64,000 bases of DNA from Bacillota bacterium (GTDB lineage Bacteria; Bacillota; Clostridia; Christensenellales; SZUA-584). Both the position numbers and the translations under genes were made by a program. This document shows positions 1-7,311 of this stretch, one piece after another. The notes below the pieces were generated by a model that saw nothing but the letters and a program-made list of their open reading frames with translations, searched no databases and had not been told where the DNA came from. Each line of letters begins with the position of its first letter. Position 1 is the first letter of the stretch. The DNA is taken from contig JAEYPS010000032.1 of NCBI GenBank assembly GCA_023410475.1, forward strand, positions 124,001 to 188,000. The letters run 5' to 3'.

Positions 1-86
1 GTCTCGGCTTGGCGGACGCGATGCGCGAGCGCTGCCCTCCGGCACGGAAAGCGGGAAAGATTGACGCGGAATTTATCAAGAAGTAA
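1..86 (+). CDS. C-terminal end of an unidentified protein (5' partial)
   Basis: The frame beginning at base 3 stays open from the window edge to a TAA at 84-86 and ends with a charged tail (DAMRERCPPARKAG..., ending FIKK). The next gene starts 13 bases later with a strong ribosome binding site that overlaps this stop, which is the usual arrangement inside an operon. Too little protein is left to name a family. It could be chance, since only 27 codons are visible. Confidence 0.45.
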   Translation, partial: LGLADAMRERCPPARKAGKIDAEFIKK

Positions 87-99
87 AAAGGAGGGTAAT

Positions 100-468
100 A
101 TGCTGACGACTCATATATATATCAACGGGCAATGCAGTAAGGCAATAGAGCTGTATGTCAAGGCGCTTGATGCCCAAATCAAAACCGTAATACCCAAACC
201 CGGACAGGAAGAACTTATCATCCACGCAGAGATCCTGATACACGGACAGCTGCTGATGCTGAATGATTTTGGCAATCAAGACGGCCCTTCCAAATCAGGA
301 GGGTATCAGTTGTCTTTAAGATTTGATAATGCGGACGATTTGGAAAAGGCGTACTCATTAATGAAAGACGGCAGCAAGGCGGTCTCACCGATGCAGGCAA
401 CAGACTATAGCGATTGTGTCGTAAGGTTTATTGACAGATTTGATGTACGGTGGGCATTTTGGGTATAG
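100..468 (+). CDS. VOC / PhnB-like glyoxalase-fold protein
   Basis: A 122-residue protein with the N-terminal pattern of PhnB-like vicinal-oxygen-chelate proteins (HIYINGQCSKAIELYVKALDA, then HAEILIHGQLLMLND near residues 45-60). This family is often annotated as a 3-demethylubiquinone methyltransferase-like or glyoxalase-like protein; the substrate is unknown. I chose ATG at 100 because AAAAGGAGG lies at 86-94. An upstream in-frame TTG at 61 has no such site. The protein is of normal family length. No specific chemistry should be inferred. Confidence 0.75.
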   Translation: MLTTHIYINGQCSKAIELYVKALDAQIKTVIPKPGQEELIIHAEILIHGQLLMLNDFGNQDGPSKSGGYQLSLRFDNADDLEKAYSLMKDGSKAVSPMQATDYSDCVVRFIDRFDVRWAFWV

Positions 469-537
469 GATAGCTGAAAGAATAATTACTCGGTTTTATG
501 CAAAAGCTATTGCTGATAAGAAAAGGAGGCTGTTACT

Positions 538-720
538 ATGGATAAACGACGCGCAAAGGAAATTGCATCCTCGCCGGTTATGGCCAATGTAACCTATAAC
601 GGAAACCCGATTTATATTGATAGCGTAAGCGAGAATAAAGAGACCGCCAATATTCACTACCTTAATCAATCGAGCGGTATAAAAGAGGTATCTTTGAACA
701 ATCTTGTAGAGCACTTATAA
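538..720 (+). CDS. sspH: Small acid-soluble spore protein, H type
   Basis: A 60-residue protein beginning MDKRRAKEIASSPVMANVTY, which is the hallmark N-terminus of the SspH family, and ending in the family-typical NNLVEHL. SASP-H proteins are packaged in the spore core during sporulation. AAAAGGAGG sits at 521-529, just before the ATG. The full family length is present. A forespore sigma-G promoter would be expected, but I could not recognise a convincing one. The gene is strong evidence that the organism forms endospores. Confidence 0.92.
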   Translation: MDKRRAKEIASSPVMANVTYNGNPIYIDSVSENKETANIHYLNQSSGIKEVSLNNLVEHL

Positions 721-740
721 GAATATTTTGGCCATACAGA

Positions 741-766
741 AAGAATGCCGGCAGCCCGGCATTCTT
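741..766. terminator. Perfect 11-bp hairpin between convergent genes
   Basis: Arms at 741-751 and 756-766 (AAGAATGCCGG with CCGGCATTCTT) are perfectly complementary around the 4-base loop CAGC. It lies between sspH and the convergent Cys/Gly-rich gene. There is no clean T-run, so termination efficiency is uncertain. Confidence 0.6.
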
Positions 767-801
767 CAAAAGGGGTTCCCGCTGGATGTTATTTTTTATG
801 T

Positions 802-1014
802 TTAGCAGCACTTTCCGCCGACACCGCCGAAACCGAGTCCGTCACCGCAACAGCAGCAAAGCAGTAGTATTATCCAGATAAAGCTACAGCCACCGAATCC
901 GCCGCGATCACATCCATCTCCGCCAAAGCCAAAACCATCTCCACAGCAGCAGAGAAGTAAAATAATTATCAAGATACAGGAACAGTCACCTTTCCCGCCA
1001 AAGAAGCCACCCAT
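802..1014 (-). CDS. Cys/Gly-rich small protein with a twofold internal repeat
   Basis: A 70-residue protein made of two similar halves. Each half has a short hydrophobic stretch (CILIIILLLCCC and FIWIILLLCCCC) followed by a Gly/Asp/Phe-rich turn (GDGFGFGGDG and GDGLGFGGVG). About a quarter of the residues are glycine and about a fifth are cysteine. ATG at 1014 is preceded by AAAGGAGGT with ideal spacing. Upstream there is a promoter-like CATATTTTA matching the -10 of mother-cell sigma factors. With sspH next door this suggests a spore-coat-type protein. I do not recognise a named family, and the assignment is inference. Confidence 0.6.
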   Translation of the reverse strand: MGGFFGGKGDCSCILIIILLLCCCGDGFGFGGDGCDRGGFGGCSFIWIILLLCCCCGDGLGFGGVGGKCC

Positions 1015-1045
1015 TAACAGCACCTCCTTTCTAATTTAGCTAATT

Positions 1046-1076
1046 TAAAATATGCCTTAAGAGGTATATGTGTTAC
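1046..1076 (-). promoter_or_regulatory. Putative sigma-E/K promoter of the Cys/Gly-rich gene
   Basis: On the minus strand, CATATTTTA (plus 1046-1054) fits the sigma-K -10 consensus CATANNNTA, with CATATA-like bases upstream in the -35 region. The block 1046-1076 matches 1247-1277 at 23 of 31 positions, with no gaps. No experimental evidence is implied. Confidence 0.5.
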
Positions 1077-1162
1077 TTTTTATGCAAAAATACTGATAAA
1101 GGCGGCTTGTTAAACTTATAAATTATTGCATCCAAAACCAAACCTTTTAGAAAACAAAAAAA

Positions 1163-1183
1163 GAATGCCGACAGCCGGCATTC
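1163..1183 (-). terminator. Intrinsic terminator on the minus strand
   Basis: An 8-bp stem (GAATGCCG with CGGCATTC, loop 1171-1175) is followed on the minus strand by TTTTTTTGTTTTC (plus 1150-1162). It would end a leftward transcript from the promoter copy at 1247-1277, giving an RNA of roughly 85 bases. Confidence 0.6.
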
Positions 1184-1246
1184 ATAATTCAAGGAGGACG
1201 ATATTTTTTAATGAAGAATTGAAAGCTGCGTTTCCATTCTCTGCTT

Positions 1247-1277
1247 TACAATATGCCTGAGATGGCATATACGTTAC
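1247..1277 (-). promoter_or_regulatory. Second copy of the sporulation-type promoter
   Basis: Minus-strand CATATTGTA again fits CATANNNTA, and the block has the same length and spacing as 1046-1076. No protein gene follows; only a terminator lies downstream. It drives either a decayed gene copy or a small RNA. Confidence 0.45.
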
Positions 1278-1346
1278 ATTATTTAAAAAACATTATTTTT
1301 TGATAAAATTAATACTATTATAATATCGGATTATAAAGGTGAAGCG

Positions 1347-1712
1347 ATGTATCTTTCCAGTATTCTGAGTATACTAGGAGATGAAACCAGGTTAAGAATA
1401 TTAAACCTTTTATCAAAGCAAGAGGTTTGTGTCTGCCTTATTGAGGAAGCACTTGGAATAACGCAGCCAAACGCGTCCAAACACCTTAGACGATTGCGCT
1501 ATTCGGGGATCATCAGCTGCCGAAGGATATCGCAATGGTGTTTTTATAGCATCAGCGAAAGCTTTAAAAATGATTATAAAGAGCTTTTATTGTTTCTGAC
1601 TAGACAATGGAGCAGTAATAAACAGTGTATAGAGGACACGCAAAAATTAGAATCTTTGATCGAGACAAACGATTGCTGCAAAGAGCTGCTGGAAAAGGCG
1701 CGCAAAGAATAA
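1347..1712 (+). CDS. ArsR/SmtB-family transcriptional repressor (first of three)
   Basis: A 121-residue winged-helix protein. It has the ArsR start (LGDETRLRILNLL, residues 10-22), a Cys pair in EVCVCLIEE (C28, C30) at the As(III)/Sb(III)-binding helix, and recognition helix TQPNASKHLRRLR. Members release their operator when trivalent arsenicals bind the cysteines. A further Cys pair occurs near the C-terminus (NDCCKELL). AAAGGTG precedes the ATG. It stands alone before the second arsR operon, and its operator was not identified. Family assignment is firm; arsenic as ligand is inferred from the CVC motif and the neighbours. Confidence 0.88.
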   Translation: MYLSSILSILGDETRLRILNLLSKQEVCVCLIEEALGITQPNASKHLRRLRYSGIISCRRISQWCFYSISESFKNDYKELLLFLTRQWSSNKQCIEDTQKLESLIETNDCCKELLEKARKE

Positions 1713-1841
1713 GCTGATACAGAGTCTGCGTTGATTGTTATTTATACGTATAAAACCTTTTGACCATGCGCTGTCATAGCGTCTTCTCTTACCCATAGAA
1801 AATGGGATCAATATTTGCTTCTCATAATATTAACAATATCA

Positions 1842-1871
1842 TTGACAAAAATCCGGCATCCTGAATATAAT
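1842..1871 (+). promoter_or_regulatory. Consensus promoter of the arsR-acr3-arsD-arsA operon
   Basis: TTGACA at 1842-1847 and TATAAT at 1866-1871 with an 18-base spacer. It lies directly before the tandem operator and about 65 bases from the arsR start. Confidence 0.85.
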
Positions 1872-1876
1872 AGTAT

Positions 1877-1913
1877 ATAGATGAATGTCTATATGATAGA
1901 TGAATGTCTATAT
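1877..1913 (+). promoter_or_regulatory. Tandem ArsR operator
   Basis: An 18-base word (ATAGATGAATGTCTATAT) occurs twice, at 1877-1894 and 1896-1913, 19 bases apart. Each copy has the partial dyad ATAG...CTAT typical of ArsR sites. The pair covers the expected transcription start, so bound ArsR would block initiation. Confidence 0.8.
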
Positions 1914-1934
1914 ATTCTTTAAGAGGTGATCGAT

Positions 1935-2303
1935 ATGCCTTACTGCTACTCGGATTATGTTCCGCTGCTCAAGGCGCTGTCGGACGAGACACGGCTGAAG
2001 ATAGTCGATATGCTTTCGTGCGGAGCGCTTTGCGCGTGCGACATACTCAAGGCTTTCGATATTACACAGCCGACACTGTCGTACCATATGAAGATATTGA
2101 CGGGCTGCGGCGTCGTTAAGGGGGTTCGCGAAGGGGCCTGGATGCACTACAGCCTCATCAAGGAAAAGGCGGATGAGCTGACTCGGTTTTTAACGGTGAT
2201 CGCATCAGACAAAGAAGATTGTATATGCAAAGCATGCAAAGAAAAGAAAGCAAATAATAGAGTTTGCGGCAATAAAAGTAAGGGAGAGAATGTTTATGAG
2301 TAA
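1935..2303 (+). CDS. arsR: ArsR-family arsenic-responsive repressor of the acr3 operon
   Basis: A 122-residue ArsR protein with LSDETRLKIVDML, the As(III) motif ALCACDIL (C33, C35) and recognition helix TQPTLSYHMKIL. I chose ATG at 1935 because AGAGGTG lies just before it. A Cys-rich C-terminal tail (DCICKACKEKK) adds possible metal ligands. The stop overlaps the start of acr3 by 8 bases, so the two are translationally coupled. The tandem operator just upstream makes autoregulation the natural reading. Confidence 0.93.
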   Translation: MPYCYSDYVPLLKALSDETRLKIVDMLSCGALCACDILKAFDITQPTLSYHMKILTGCGVVKGVREGAWMHYSLIKEKADELTRFLTVIASDKEDCICKACKEKKANNRVCGNKSKGENVYE

Positions 2304-3465
2304 AGCTAAGAGAGAGGGAATAGGCTTTTTTGAAAAATACTTAACTGTTTGGGTCATCTTGTGCATGGCGGCGGGAATCATAATAGGCCTGTGGGCTCCG
2401 GAAGTGCCGAATTTTCTGGGGCAGTTTGAGTACTACAACGTATCTATCCCGGTGGCCATACTGATATGGCTTATGATTTACCCGATGATGCTGAAGGTTG
2501 ATTTCGCCAGCATAAAGAACGTTGGGCGCAGTCCAAGAGGCCTATTTATAACATGGACGACAAACTGGGCGATAAAGCCGTTTACGATGTTCGCTGTTTC
2601 GTACTTTTTCTTCTTTGTGGTATTCAGGGCCATAATACCGGCCGAAACGGCGAAGGACTACCTTGCGGGGGCGATTCTGCTGGGCGCGGCCCCGTGTACG
2701 GCTATGGTGTTCGTGTGGAGCCACCTCACAAAGGGTAACCCCGCGCACACGCTCGTACAGGTAGCCACGAACGACCTTGTAATACTCGCGCTGTTCGCTC
2801 CTATCGTAGGGCTGCTGTTCATGCTGGGAGGCATCAGCGTGGAGGGAGTAGGAGTGCCGTGGGCGACGCTGTTCCTTTCCGTTGTGCTCTTCGTAGTAAT
2901 CCCGCTTACGGCAGGATGGTTTACACGCCACATACTGACAAAGAGAAGAGGCAGGGAATACTTCGAGAAGAAGTTCATCCCCAAATTCAATAATATTACG
3001 GTGATAGGGCTGCTGCTGACGCTGGTGATCATATTCTCATTTCAAGGCAGGACGATAGTGGAGCAGCCGGTTGATATACTTCTCATAGCGGTGCCTCTTA
3101 TAATCCAGACGGTACTGATATTCTTCATAGCGTATCTTTGGAGCAAAGCATGGAAGCTTCCGCATAACGTAGCTTCGCCCGCCGCCATGATAGGCGCGAG
3201 CAACTTCTTTGAGCTTGCTGTGGCGGTCGCTATCTCCGTGTTCGGGCTTAAATCGCCCGCGGCGCTGGCGACTATTGTCGGCGTTCTCGTAGAGGTGCCC
3301 GTTATGCTGACGCTGGTGCGCATCTCGAACCGTACAAAGAGATGGTTCCCGGAACCTAACGTCGCGGCAGCTGGAATTAGTGAGCAAGCCGAATCAATTA
3401 ATGTTGAGGATCAACCTGAACCGGCAAAGATCGAGGAGCAATCAGATACGGATGATATATCTTAA
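2296..3465 (+). CDS. acr3: Arsenite efflux permease, ACR3 family
   Basis: A 389-residue polytopic membrane protein of the BASS/ACR3 superfamily, with about ten membrane segments. It carries the ACR3 hallmark GAAPCTAMVFVWS with the essential cysteine (C134) and the later GASNFFELAVAVAI segment with its conserved Glu. It extrudes As(III), alone or with ArsA as energising ATPase. ATG at 2296 has better spacing from GGGAG (2282-2288) than the ATG at 2290. The final 35 residues form an acidic, Glu/Pro-rich tail not needed for transport in the family. It is followed closely by arsD. Confidence 0.95.
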   Translation: MSKAKREGIGFFEKYLTVWVILCMAAGIIIGLWAPEVPNFLGQFEYYNVSIPVAILIWLMIYPMMLKVDFASIKNVGRSPRGLFITWTTNWAIKPFTMFAVSYFFFFVVFRAIIPAETAKDYLAGAILLGAAPCTAMVFVWSHLTKGNPAHTLVQVATNDLVILALFAPIVGLLFMLGGISVEGVGVPWATLFLSVVLFVVIPLTAGWFTRHILTKRRGREYFEKKFIPKFNNITVIGLLLTLVIIFSFQGRTIVEQPVDILLIAVPLIIQTVLIFFIAYLWSKAWKLPHNVASPAAMIGASNFFELAVAVAISVFGLKSPAALATIVGVLVEVPVMLTLVRISNRTKRWFPEPNVAAAGISEQAESINVEDQPEPAKIEEQSDTDDIS

Positions 3466-3479
3466 AGGAGGTGTTTTAA

Positions 3480-3809
3480 GTGAGTAAAATGGCAATATAC
3501 GATCCTGCAATGTGCTGCCCGACAGGGCTGTGCGGGCCTTCGGTCGACCCCGAATTACTAAGGGTATCAACTGTACTCAATACCCTTAAGAGAAGAGGGA
3601 TCGTGGTTGAAAGGTACGGGCTTTCCAACGCGCCGCATGCTTTTACGGCAAACCGGAATATAAATGCCTTGCTAAGGAGTAAAGGAACGGCTGCTTTGCC
3701 GGCTGTTGTGGTTGATGGGGAAATCGTAAAAACGGGTTCATACCCGACGAACGTGGAGTTTGCCAGATGGCTTAATGTACCGATCGAGCATTTAGAAGGT
3801 CAAAGATAA
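3480..3809 (+). CDS. arsD: Arsenite metallochaperone ArsD
   Basis: A 109-residue thioredoxin-fold protein with the three As(III)-binding cysteines C12, C13 and C18 in MCCPTGLCG, at the same positions as in the plasmid R773 ArsD. It hands As(III) to ArsA. It lacks the additional C-terminal vicinal Cys pairs of R773 ArsD, as many Gram-positive members do. Start is GTG at 3480 behind AAAGGAGGTG. It lies between acr3 and arsA, the classical order for this three-part pump. Confidence 0.95.
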   Translation: MSKMAIYDPAMCCPTGLCGPSVDPELLRVSTVLNTLKRRGIVVERYGLSNAPHAFTANRNINALLRSKGTAALPAVVVDGEIVKTGSYPTNVEFARWLNVPIEHLEGQR

Positions 3810-3840
3810 ACTTAATAAAACAACCAGTGATTAATGTTTG

Positions 3841-3879
3841 TGCTGCAGGGAGGTAAACATGATTCACCTCCTTACAGCA
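3841..3879 (+). promoter_or_regulatory. 14-bp stem-loop in the arsD-arsA gap
   Basis: Bases 3841-3854 pair with 3866-3879 at 12 of 14 positions. The left arm holds a ribosome-binding-type GGGAGGT and the right arm its complement ACCTCC. There is no T-run, so it is more likely a translation or mRNA-stability element than a terminator. Confidence 0.5.
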
Positions 3880-3885
3880 AGCTAA
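3859..3885 (+). CDS. Possible 8-residue leader peptide (MIHLLTAS)
   Basis: ATG at 3859 is preceded by GGGAGGT with 4-base spacing, and TAA follows after eight codons. It lies inside the stem-loop upstream of arsA. An open frame this short can occur by chance; only the ribosome binding site and the position support it. Confidence 0.25.
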   Translation: MIHLLTAS

Positions 3886-3920
3886 TGCAAATATGATAAT
3901 TATGAAAGGTTGAAGTTAAA

Positions 3921-5669
3921 GTGCAAAATCAGGACCTGCAAAACTTGAAACCATCAAAATATATGTTTTTTACAGGCAAAGGCGGAGTCGGCAAGACTTC
4001 AGTTGCGTGTGCTATAGCTGTTTCACTTTCGGATAAAGGCAAAAAAGTATTACTTATAAGTACGGATCCTGCGTCAAATCTGCAGGACGTATTTGAAACC
4101 GAACTGAACAGCCGGGGCGTAAAAATTCCTTCCGTGCCAAATCTAATGGTAGCTAATCTTGACCCCATTAAGGCGGCGGCAGAATACAAAGAGAGCGTTG
4201 TTTCACCATATAGGGGAAAGCTTCCGGATGAAGTGATAAGGAATATGGAGGAACAGCTGTCCGGCGCGTGTACTGTTGAAATTGCGGCCTTCAATGAGTT
4301 TTCGGCGTTCCTTGCGGATAAGGAGATCGCGCGAAAATACGATCATATAATATTTGATACAGCGCCGACAGGCCATACGCTGCGTATGCTGCAGCTCCCT
4401 TCTGCGTGGAGCAGCTTTATCAGCGAGAATACCCACGGAGCATCATGCCTCGGGCAGCTTTCGGGGCTTGAGGACAAAAAGGATCTGTATAAACGGGCTG
4501 TCGAAACGCTGTCTGACAGCAGCCTTACCACACTTATGCTTGTATCAACACCCGAGAGCACTCCATTGGCCGAAGCGGCGCGAGCCTCAAAAGAACTTAG
4601 GGAATTAGGTGTTAATAATCAGATTCTGCTGATTAACAGCGTGCTTGTTACGTATAGTAAAGATGATAAGACAGAGAAAGCATTTTATGATAAACAGCAA
4701 ATAGCTTTATTTAATATGCCTAAGGAGTTAAGAGGCCTGCTTATATACAAAATACCGCTTCGGGCTTACAACATAATAGGAATCCGAAATATCAGAGCTC
4801 TGCTGAAGACAGATATGACCATCGAATCTGATGCGAGACGAGAATTAAATATTGAGAACTCGCTTAGCGACGTTGTAGAAGATATATACAACTCAAATAT
4901 AAAGGTCATTCTTACAATGGGAAAAGGCGGAGTCGGCAAGACTTCAATAGCCGCCGCGATAGCGCTTGAGCTGTCGAAGAAGGGAAAACGCGTGCACCTT
5001 GCAACGACTGACCCCGCGGCGCACTTAAAATATGTGATAAGCGAAAGAGAGAATATCACGGTAAGTAATATTGACGAAGAAAACGAACTCGCAAAATACA
5101 GGGATGAAGTACTCTTGAAAGCGAGGGAAACAATGGGCGGGGATGACATTGCTTATATAGAAGAAGATCTGCGTTCCCCATGCACGCAGGAAATAGCGGT
5201 TTTTAAAGCCTTTGCCAACATAGTTGAAAGAAGCGAGCATGAGGTTGTTGTAATTGATACGGCTCCAACCGGGCACACTCTGCTGTTGCTTGACGCCGCT
5301 CAGAGCTATCACAGGGAAGTGAAGAGGACGCAGGGCGAAGTTGCAGAGTCGGTTAAGAAGCTTCTCCCGAGGCTTAGGAATGCAGCTGAAACACAGGTCA
5401 TAATCGTTACGCTTCCTGAAGCCACGCCGGTGTTAGAAGCAATGAGACTTGCTGAAGACTTAAAGCGCGCAGAAATAAAGAGCAAATGGTGGATAATAAA
5501 CAAAAGCATGCATAAGGCCGAAACACGCAGCTCGTTTTTAAAGGCAAAGGGTGCCAATGAAACTGCGTGGATTCAAAAGGTCGCGGAAATATCAAACGGC
5601 AGTTTTGCGGTGATTCCCTGGGTCTCAGGGGAAATAAATGATAAAACTCTCAGCAATATGCTTTCTTGA
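3921..5669 (+). CDS. arsA: Arsenite-activated pump ATPase ArsA (two-domain)
   Basis: A 582-residue protein with two homologous ATPase halves, each with a deviant Walker A GKGGVGKT (residues 19-26 and 334-341) and a DTAPTGHT signal-transduction motif. The three allosteric metalloid cysteines of ArsA are all visible: C117 (SGACTVE), C176 (GASCLGQ) and C421 (RSPCTQE). It couples ATP hydrolysis to As(III) export and receives As(III) from ArsD. Start is GTG at 3921 after GAAAGGTTG. Length equals that of R773 ArsA. Its partner here is Acr3 rather than ArsB. Confidence 0.95.
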   Translation: MQNQDLQNLKPSKYMFFTGKGGVGKTSVACAIAVSLSDKGKKVLLISTDPASNLQDVFETELNSRGVKIPSVPNLMVANLDPIKAAAEYKESVVSPYRGKLPDEVIRNMEEQLSGACTVEIAAFNEFSAFLADKEIARKYDHIIFDTAPTGHTLRMLQLPSAWSSFISENTHGASCLGQLSGLEDKKDLYKRAVETLSDSSLTTLMLVSTPESTPLAEAARASKELRELGVNNQILLINSVLVTYSKDDKTEKAFYDKQQIALFNMPKELRGLLIYKIPLRAYNIIGIRNIRALLKTDMTIESDARRELNIENSLSDVVEDIYNSNIKVILTMGKGGVGKTSIAAAIALELSKKGKRVHLATTDPAAHLKYVISERENITVSNIDEENELAKYRDEVLLKARETMGGDDIAYIEEDLRSPCTQEIAVFKAFANIVERSEHEVVVIDTAPTGHTLLLLDAAQSYHREVKRTQGEVAESVKKLLPRLRNAAETQVIIVTLPEATPVLEAMRLAEDLKRAEIKSKWWIINKSMHKAETRSSFLKAKGANETAWIQKVAEISNGSFAVIPWVSGEINDKTLSNMLS

Positions 5670-5760
5670 GCAATAAAGAATCACAAAGCGTTATTGAAAA
5701 CTCCGTAGAGCAGAAATACAAAGGATAAGAATAATATGAGTATGTTTTAGGGAGTACTGT

Positions 5761-5994
5761 ATGTCAATAACATGGTATCCGATAATTGATTACGATATCT
5801 GCACGCGTTGCGGCGCATGCGCAAATAAATGCAGGCGCGGGGTATATAAGCTTGAGGGAGGCAAACCCATCGTTATATACCCGCAGGGGTGCATACAGGG
5901 CTGCCACGGCTGTGGAAATATCTGTCCGCAAGGCGCCATTCGGTACGCAAATGACCGGACGGGGTGGAGGCCACCTGCCAGCGGCTTAAGGTAA
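5761..5994 (+). CDS. WYP-type 4Fe-4S dicluster ferredoxin of the ars island (copy 1)
   Basis: A 77-residue protein starting with ITWYPIIDYDICTRCGACANKC. One cluster motif is CxxCxxCxxxC with the last ligand followed by RRGVYK rather than Pro. The second is GCIQGCHGCGNICPQGAI. It is a paralogue of the protein at 8621-8860, with the same WYP start and GCHGCGNxCP core. It follows arsA by 91 bases with GGGAG before the ATG, so it probably shares the operon. Electron transfer is inferred from the cluster motifs; its role in arsenic metabolism is unknown. Confidence 0.85.
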   Translation: MSITWYPIIDYDICTRCGACANKCRRGVYKLEGGKPIVIYPQGCIQGCHGCGNICPQGAIRYANDRTGWRPPASGLR

Positions 5995-6011
5995 AAGAAT
6001 AAGGCCTTGAT

Positions 6012-6053
6012 AAGCATCAGGCGGGGTGGTTTTTAGTCCCGCCTGATATGCTT
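6012..6053 (+). terminator. Strong hairpin after the acr3-arsA-ferredoxin operon
   Basis: AAGCATCAGGCGGG (6012-6025) pairs with CCCGCCTGATATGCTT (6038-6053) apart from a two-base bulge. No T-run follows, so it may act as an mRNA 3' end stabiliser or a Rho-type end. Confidence 0.55.
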
Positions 6054-6145
6054 GATACTGTGCTCCCTGCCTTATGTTTTGCGGTATGTGAGGACATACC
6101 CATATTACCTTCTAGAAAAGTTAACATTCGGAGCGTATTTTTTGA

Positions 6146-6175
6146 TTGACAGATACATGAAGTTTTGAATAAAAT
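6146..6175 (+). promoter_or_regulatory. Promoter of the arsC operon
   Basis: TTGACA at 6146-6151 and TAAAAT at 6170-6175 with an 18-base spacer, followed by the operator word at 6191-6210. Confidence 0.7.
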
Positions 6176-6190
6176 AAAAACATATTAATA

Positions 6191-6210
6191 TTTTCTAATA
6201 TACTAATGAC
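6191..6210 (+). promoter_or_regulatory. Operator shared with the third arsR gene
   Basis: TTTTCTAATATACTAATGAC occurs here. The same word with one extra A recurs in reverse orientation at 8415-8435 before the arsR at 8081-8395. Its partial dyad (CTAATATACTAA) and its position just after the -10 suit an ArsR site. Confidence 0.7.
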
Positions 6211-6255
6211 ATTGAACGGAATCATTTTCTGAGATGGAGATAAAGGAGGAATATG

Positions 6256-6660
6256 ATGAAAAAACCAAAGGTGGCGTTTATATGTGTGCACAACTCCTGC
6301 CGCTCCCAAATGGCGGAAGCCATTTCAAAGATATTTGCGTCAGAGGCATTTGAAGCGTTCTCCGCGGGGACGGAAACGAAGCCCGAGATAAACTCAGACG
6401 CGGTGAGGGTGATCAACAAGCTGTATAACGTTGACATGAGAGAAACGCAGCATTCAAAGCTGCTCGCCGACATCCCGCCTGTCGATGTTGTCATAACGAT
6501 GGGCTGCAACGTAAGCTGTCCTTATCTGCCCAGCAAACACCGCGAGGATTGGGGGCTTGAAGACCCGACAGGTAAGGATGAAGACGCCTTTATCGAAACA
6601 GCAAGAACCATAGAAAAGAAAGTACAGGAGTTAAAAGAAAAAATAAACACCCTGATATAA
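6256..6660 (+). CDS. arsC: Thioredoxin-type arsenate reductase (low-Mr PTP fold)
   Basis: A 134-residue protein with the phosphatase loop C10-VHNSC-R16 (CX5R), the redox pair C84 and C88 in TMGCNVSCPYLP, and DWGLEDPTGK with the catalytic Asp. This is the S. aureus pI258/B. subtilis class, in which a C10-C84-C88 disulfide cascade is reset by thioredoxin. It reduces As(V) to As(III). ATG at 6256 has better spacing from AAAGGAGG than the ATG at 6253. It is followed by a thioredoxin-like protein and CcdA, which could supply the reducing power. Confidence 0.95.
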   Translation: MKKPKVAFICVHNSCRSQMAEAISKIFASEAFEAFSAGTETKPEINSDAVRVINKLYNVDMRETQHSKLLADIPPVDVVITMGCNVSCPYLPSKHREDWGLEDPTGKDEDAFIETARTIEKKVQELKEKINTLI

Positions 6661-6681
6661 CGGGAAAACGGAGGGTTTACG

Positions 6682-7311
6682 ATGGAAAAAAAGACTAATG
6701 CGGAAGAACAAAAGAAGAAATCAACCATGCTTATAAAGATACTGGTACCGGCATTTATAGTTATAGTTGTCGCGGGTATATTTCTTTTTAAGAACCTGCC
6801 CGGCGAAGATACGATCGACAAAGGTGATACTGCACATACAGCTCAAAATGATGTGCCTGAGCAAAAATCGGAGCAGCCGGGCGCTGACAAAATTGATGTA
6901 GATTTCAAATCTTCGGAATTTGACCTTGACTCCACGAATAGTCTTAATATTGAAGAGCTTCTTTCGTACGGGCTGCCTGTGCTAATAGACTTCGGCGCGG
7001 ATTCATGCATTCCTTGCAAGGAAATGGCGCCGGTATTAGAAGAATTAAATAAAGAACTCAGAGGCAAGGCAATAGTCAAGTTTGTGGATGTCTGGAAAAA
7101 CAACGACGCGGCAGGGGAGGTGCCTCTGAGGGTCATTCCGACACAATTCTTCTTTGACAAAGACGGCAAGCCGTATATCGTTGATGAGAGTAAATTTGGA
7201 TTTGTTATGTATAAACATAAGGTAACGGAAGAACATGTATTCACCGCACATGAGGGCGGCATGACAAAAGAAGAAATAATGGCTATATTTAAGGAGCTGG
7301 GTGTAGAATGA
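6682..7311 (+). CDS. Membrane-anchored thioredoxin-like protein (CIPC)
   Basis: A 209-residue protein with a charged N-terminus, one membrane anchor near residues 16-36 (MLIKILVPAFIVIVVAGIFLF), an acidic linker, then a thioredoxin domain from about residue 80. The active site is C109-I-P-C112, and VIPTQFFFDKDG carries the cis-proline. It should sit on the outer face of the membrane and exchange electrons with CcdA, whose gene overlaps its stop by 4 bases. The place between arsC and ccdA suggests an extracytoplasmic redox relay linked to arsenic stress; the substrate is unknown. Confidence 0.88.
   Translation: MEKKTNAEEQKKKSTMLIKILVPAFIVIVVAGIFLFKNLPGEDTIDKGDTAHTAQNDVPEQKSEQPGADKIDVDFKSSEFDLDSTNSLNIEELLSYGLPVLIDFGADSCIPCKEMAPVLEELNKELRGKAIVKFVDVWKNNDAAGEVPLRVIPTQFFFDKDGKPYIVDESKFGFVMYKHKVTEEHVFTAHEGGMTKEEIMAIFKELGVE

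Noticed and set aside
1877..1913. Two-unit direct repeat as a possible CRISPR start
   Set aside because: Only two copies with a one-base gap, each a dyad next to a promoter; it is an ArsR operator.
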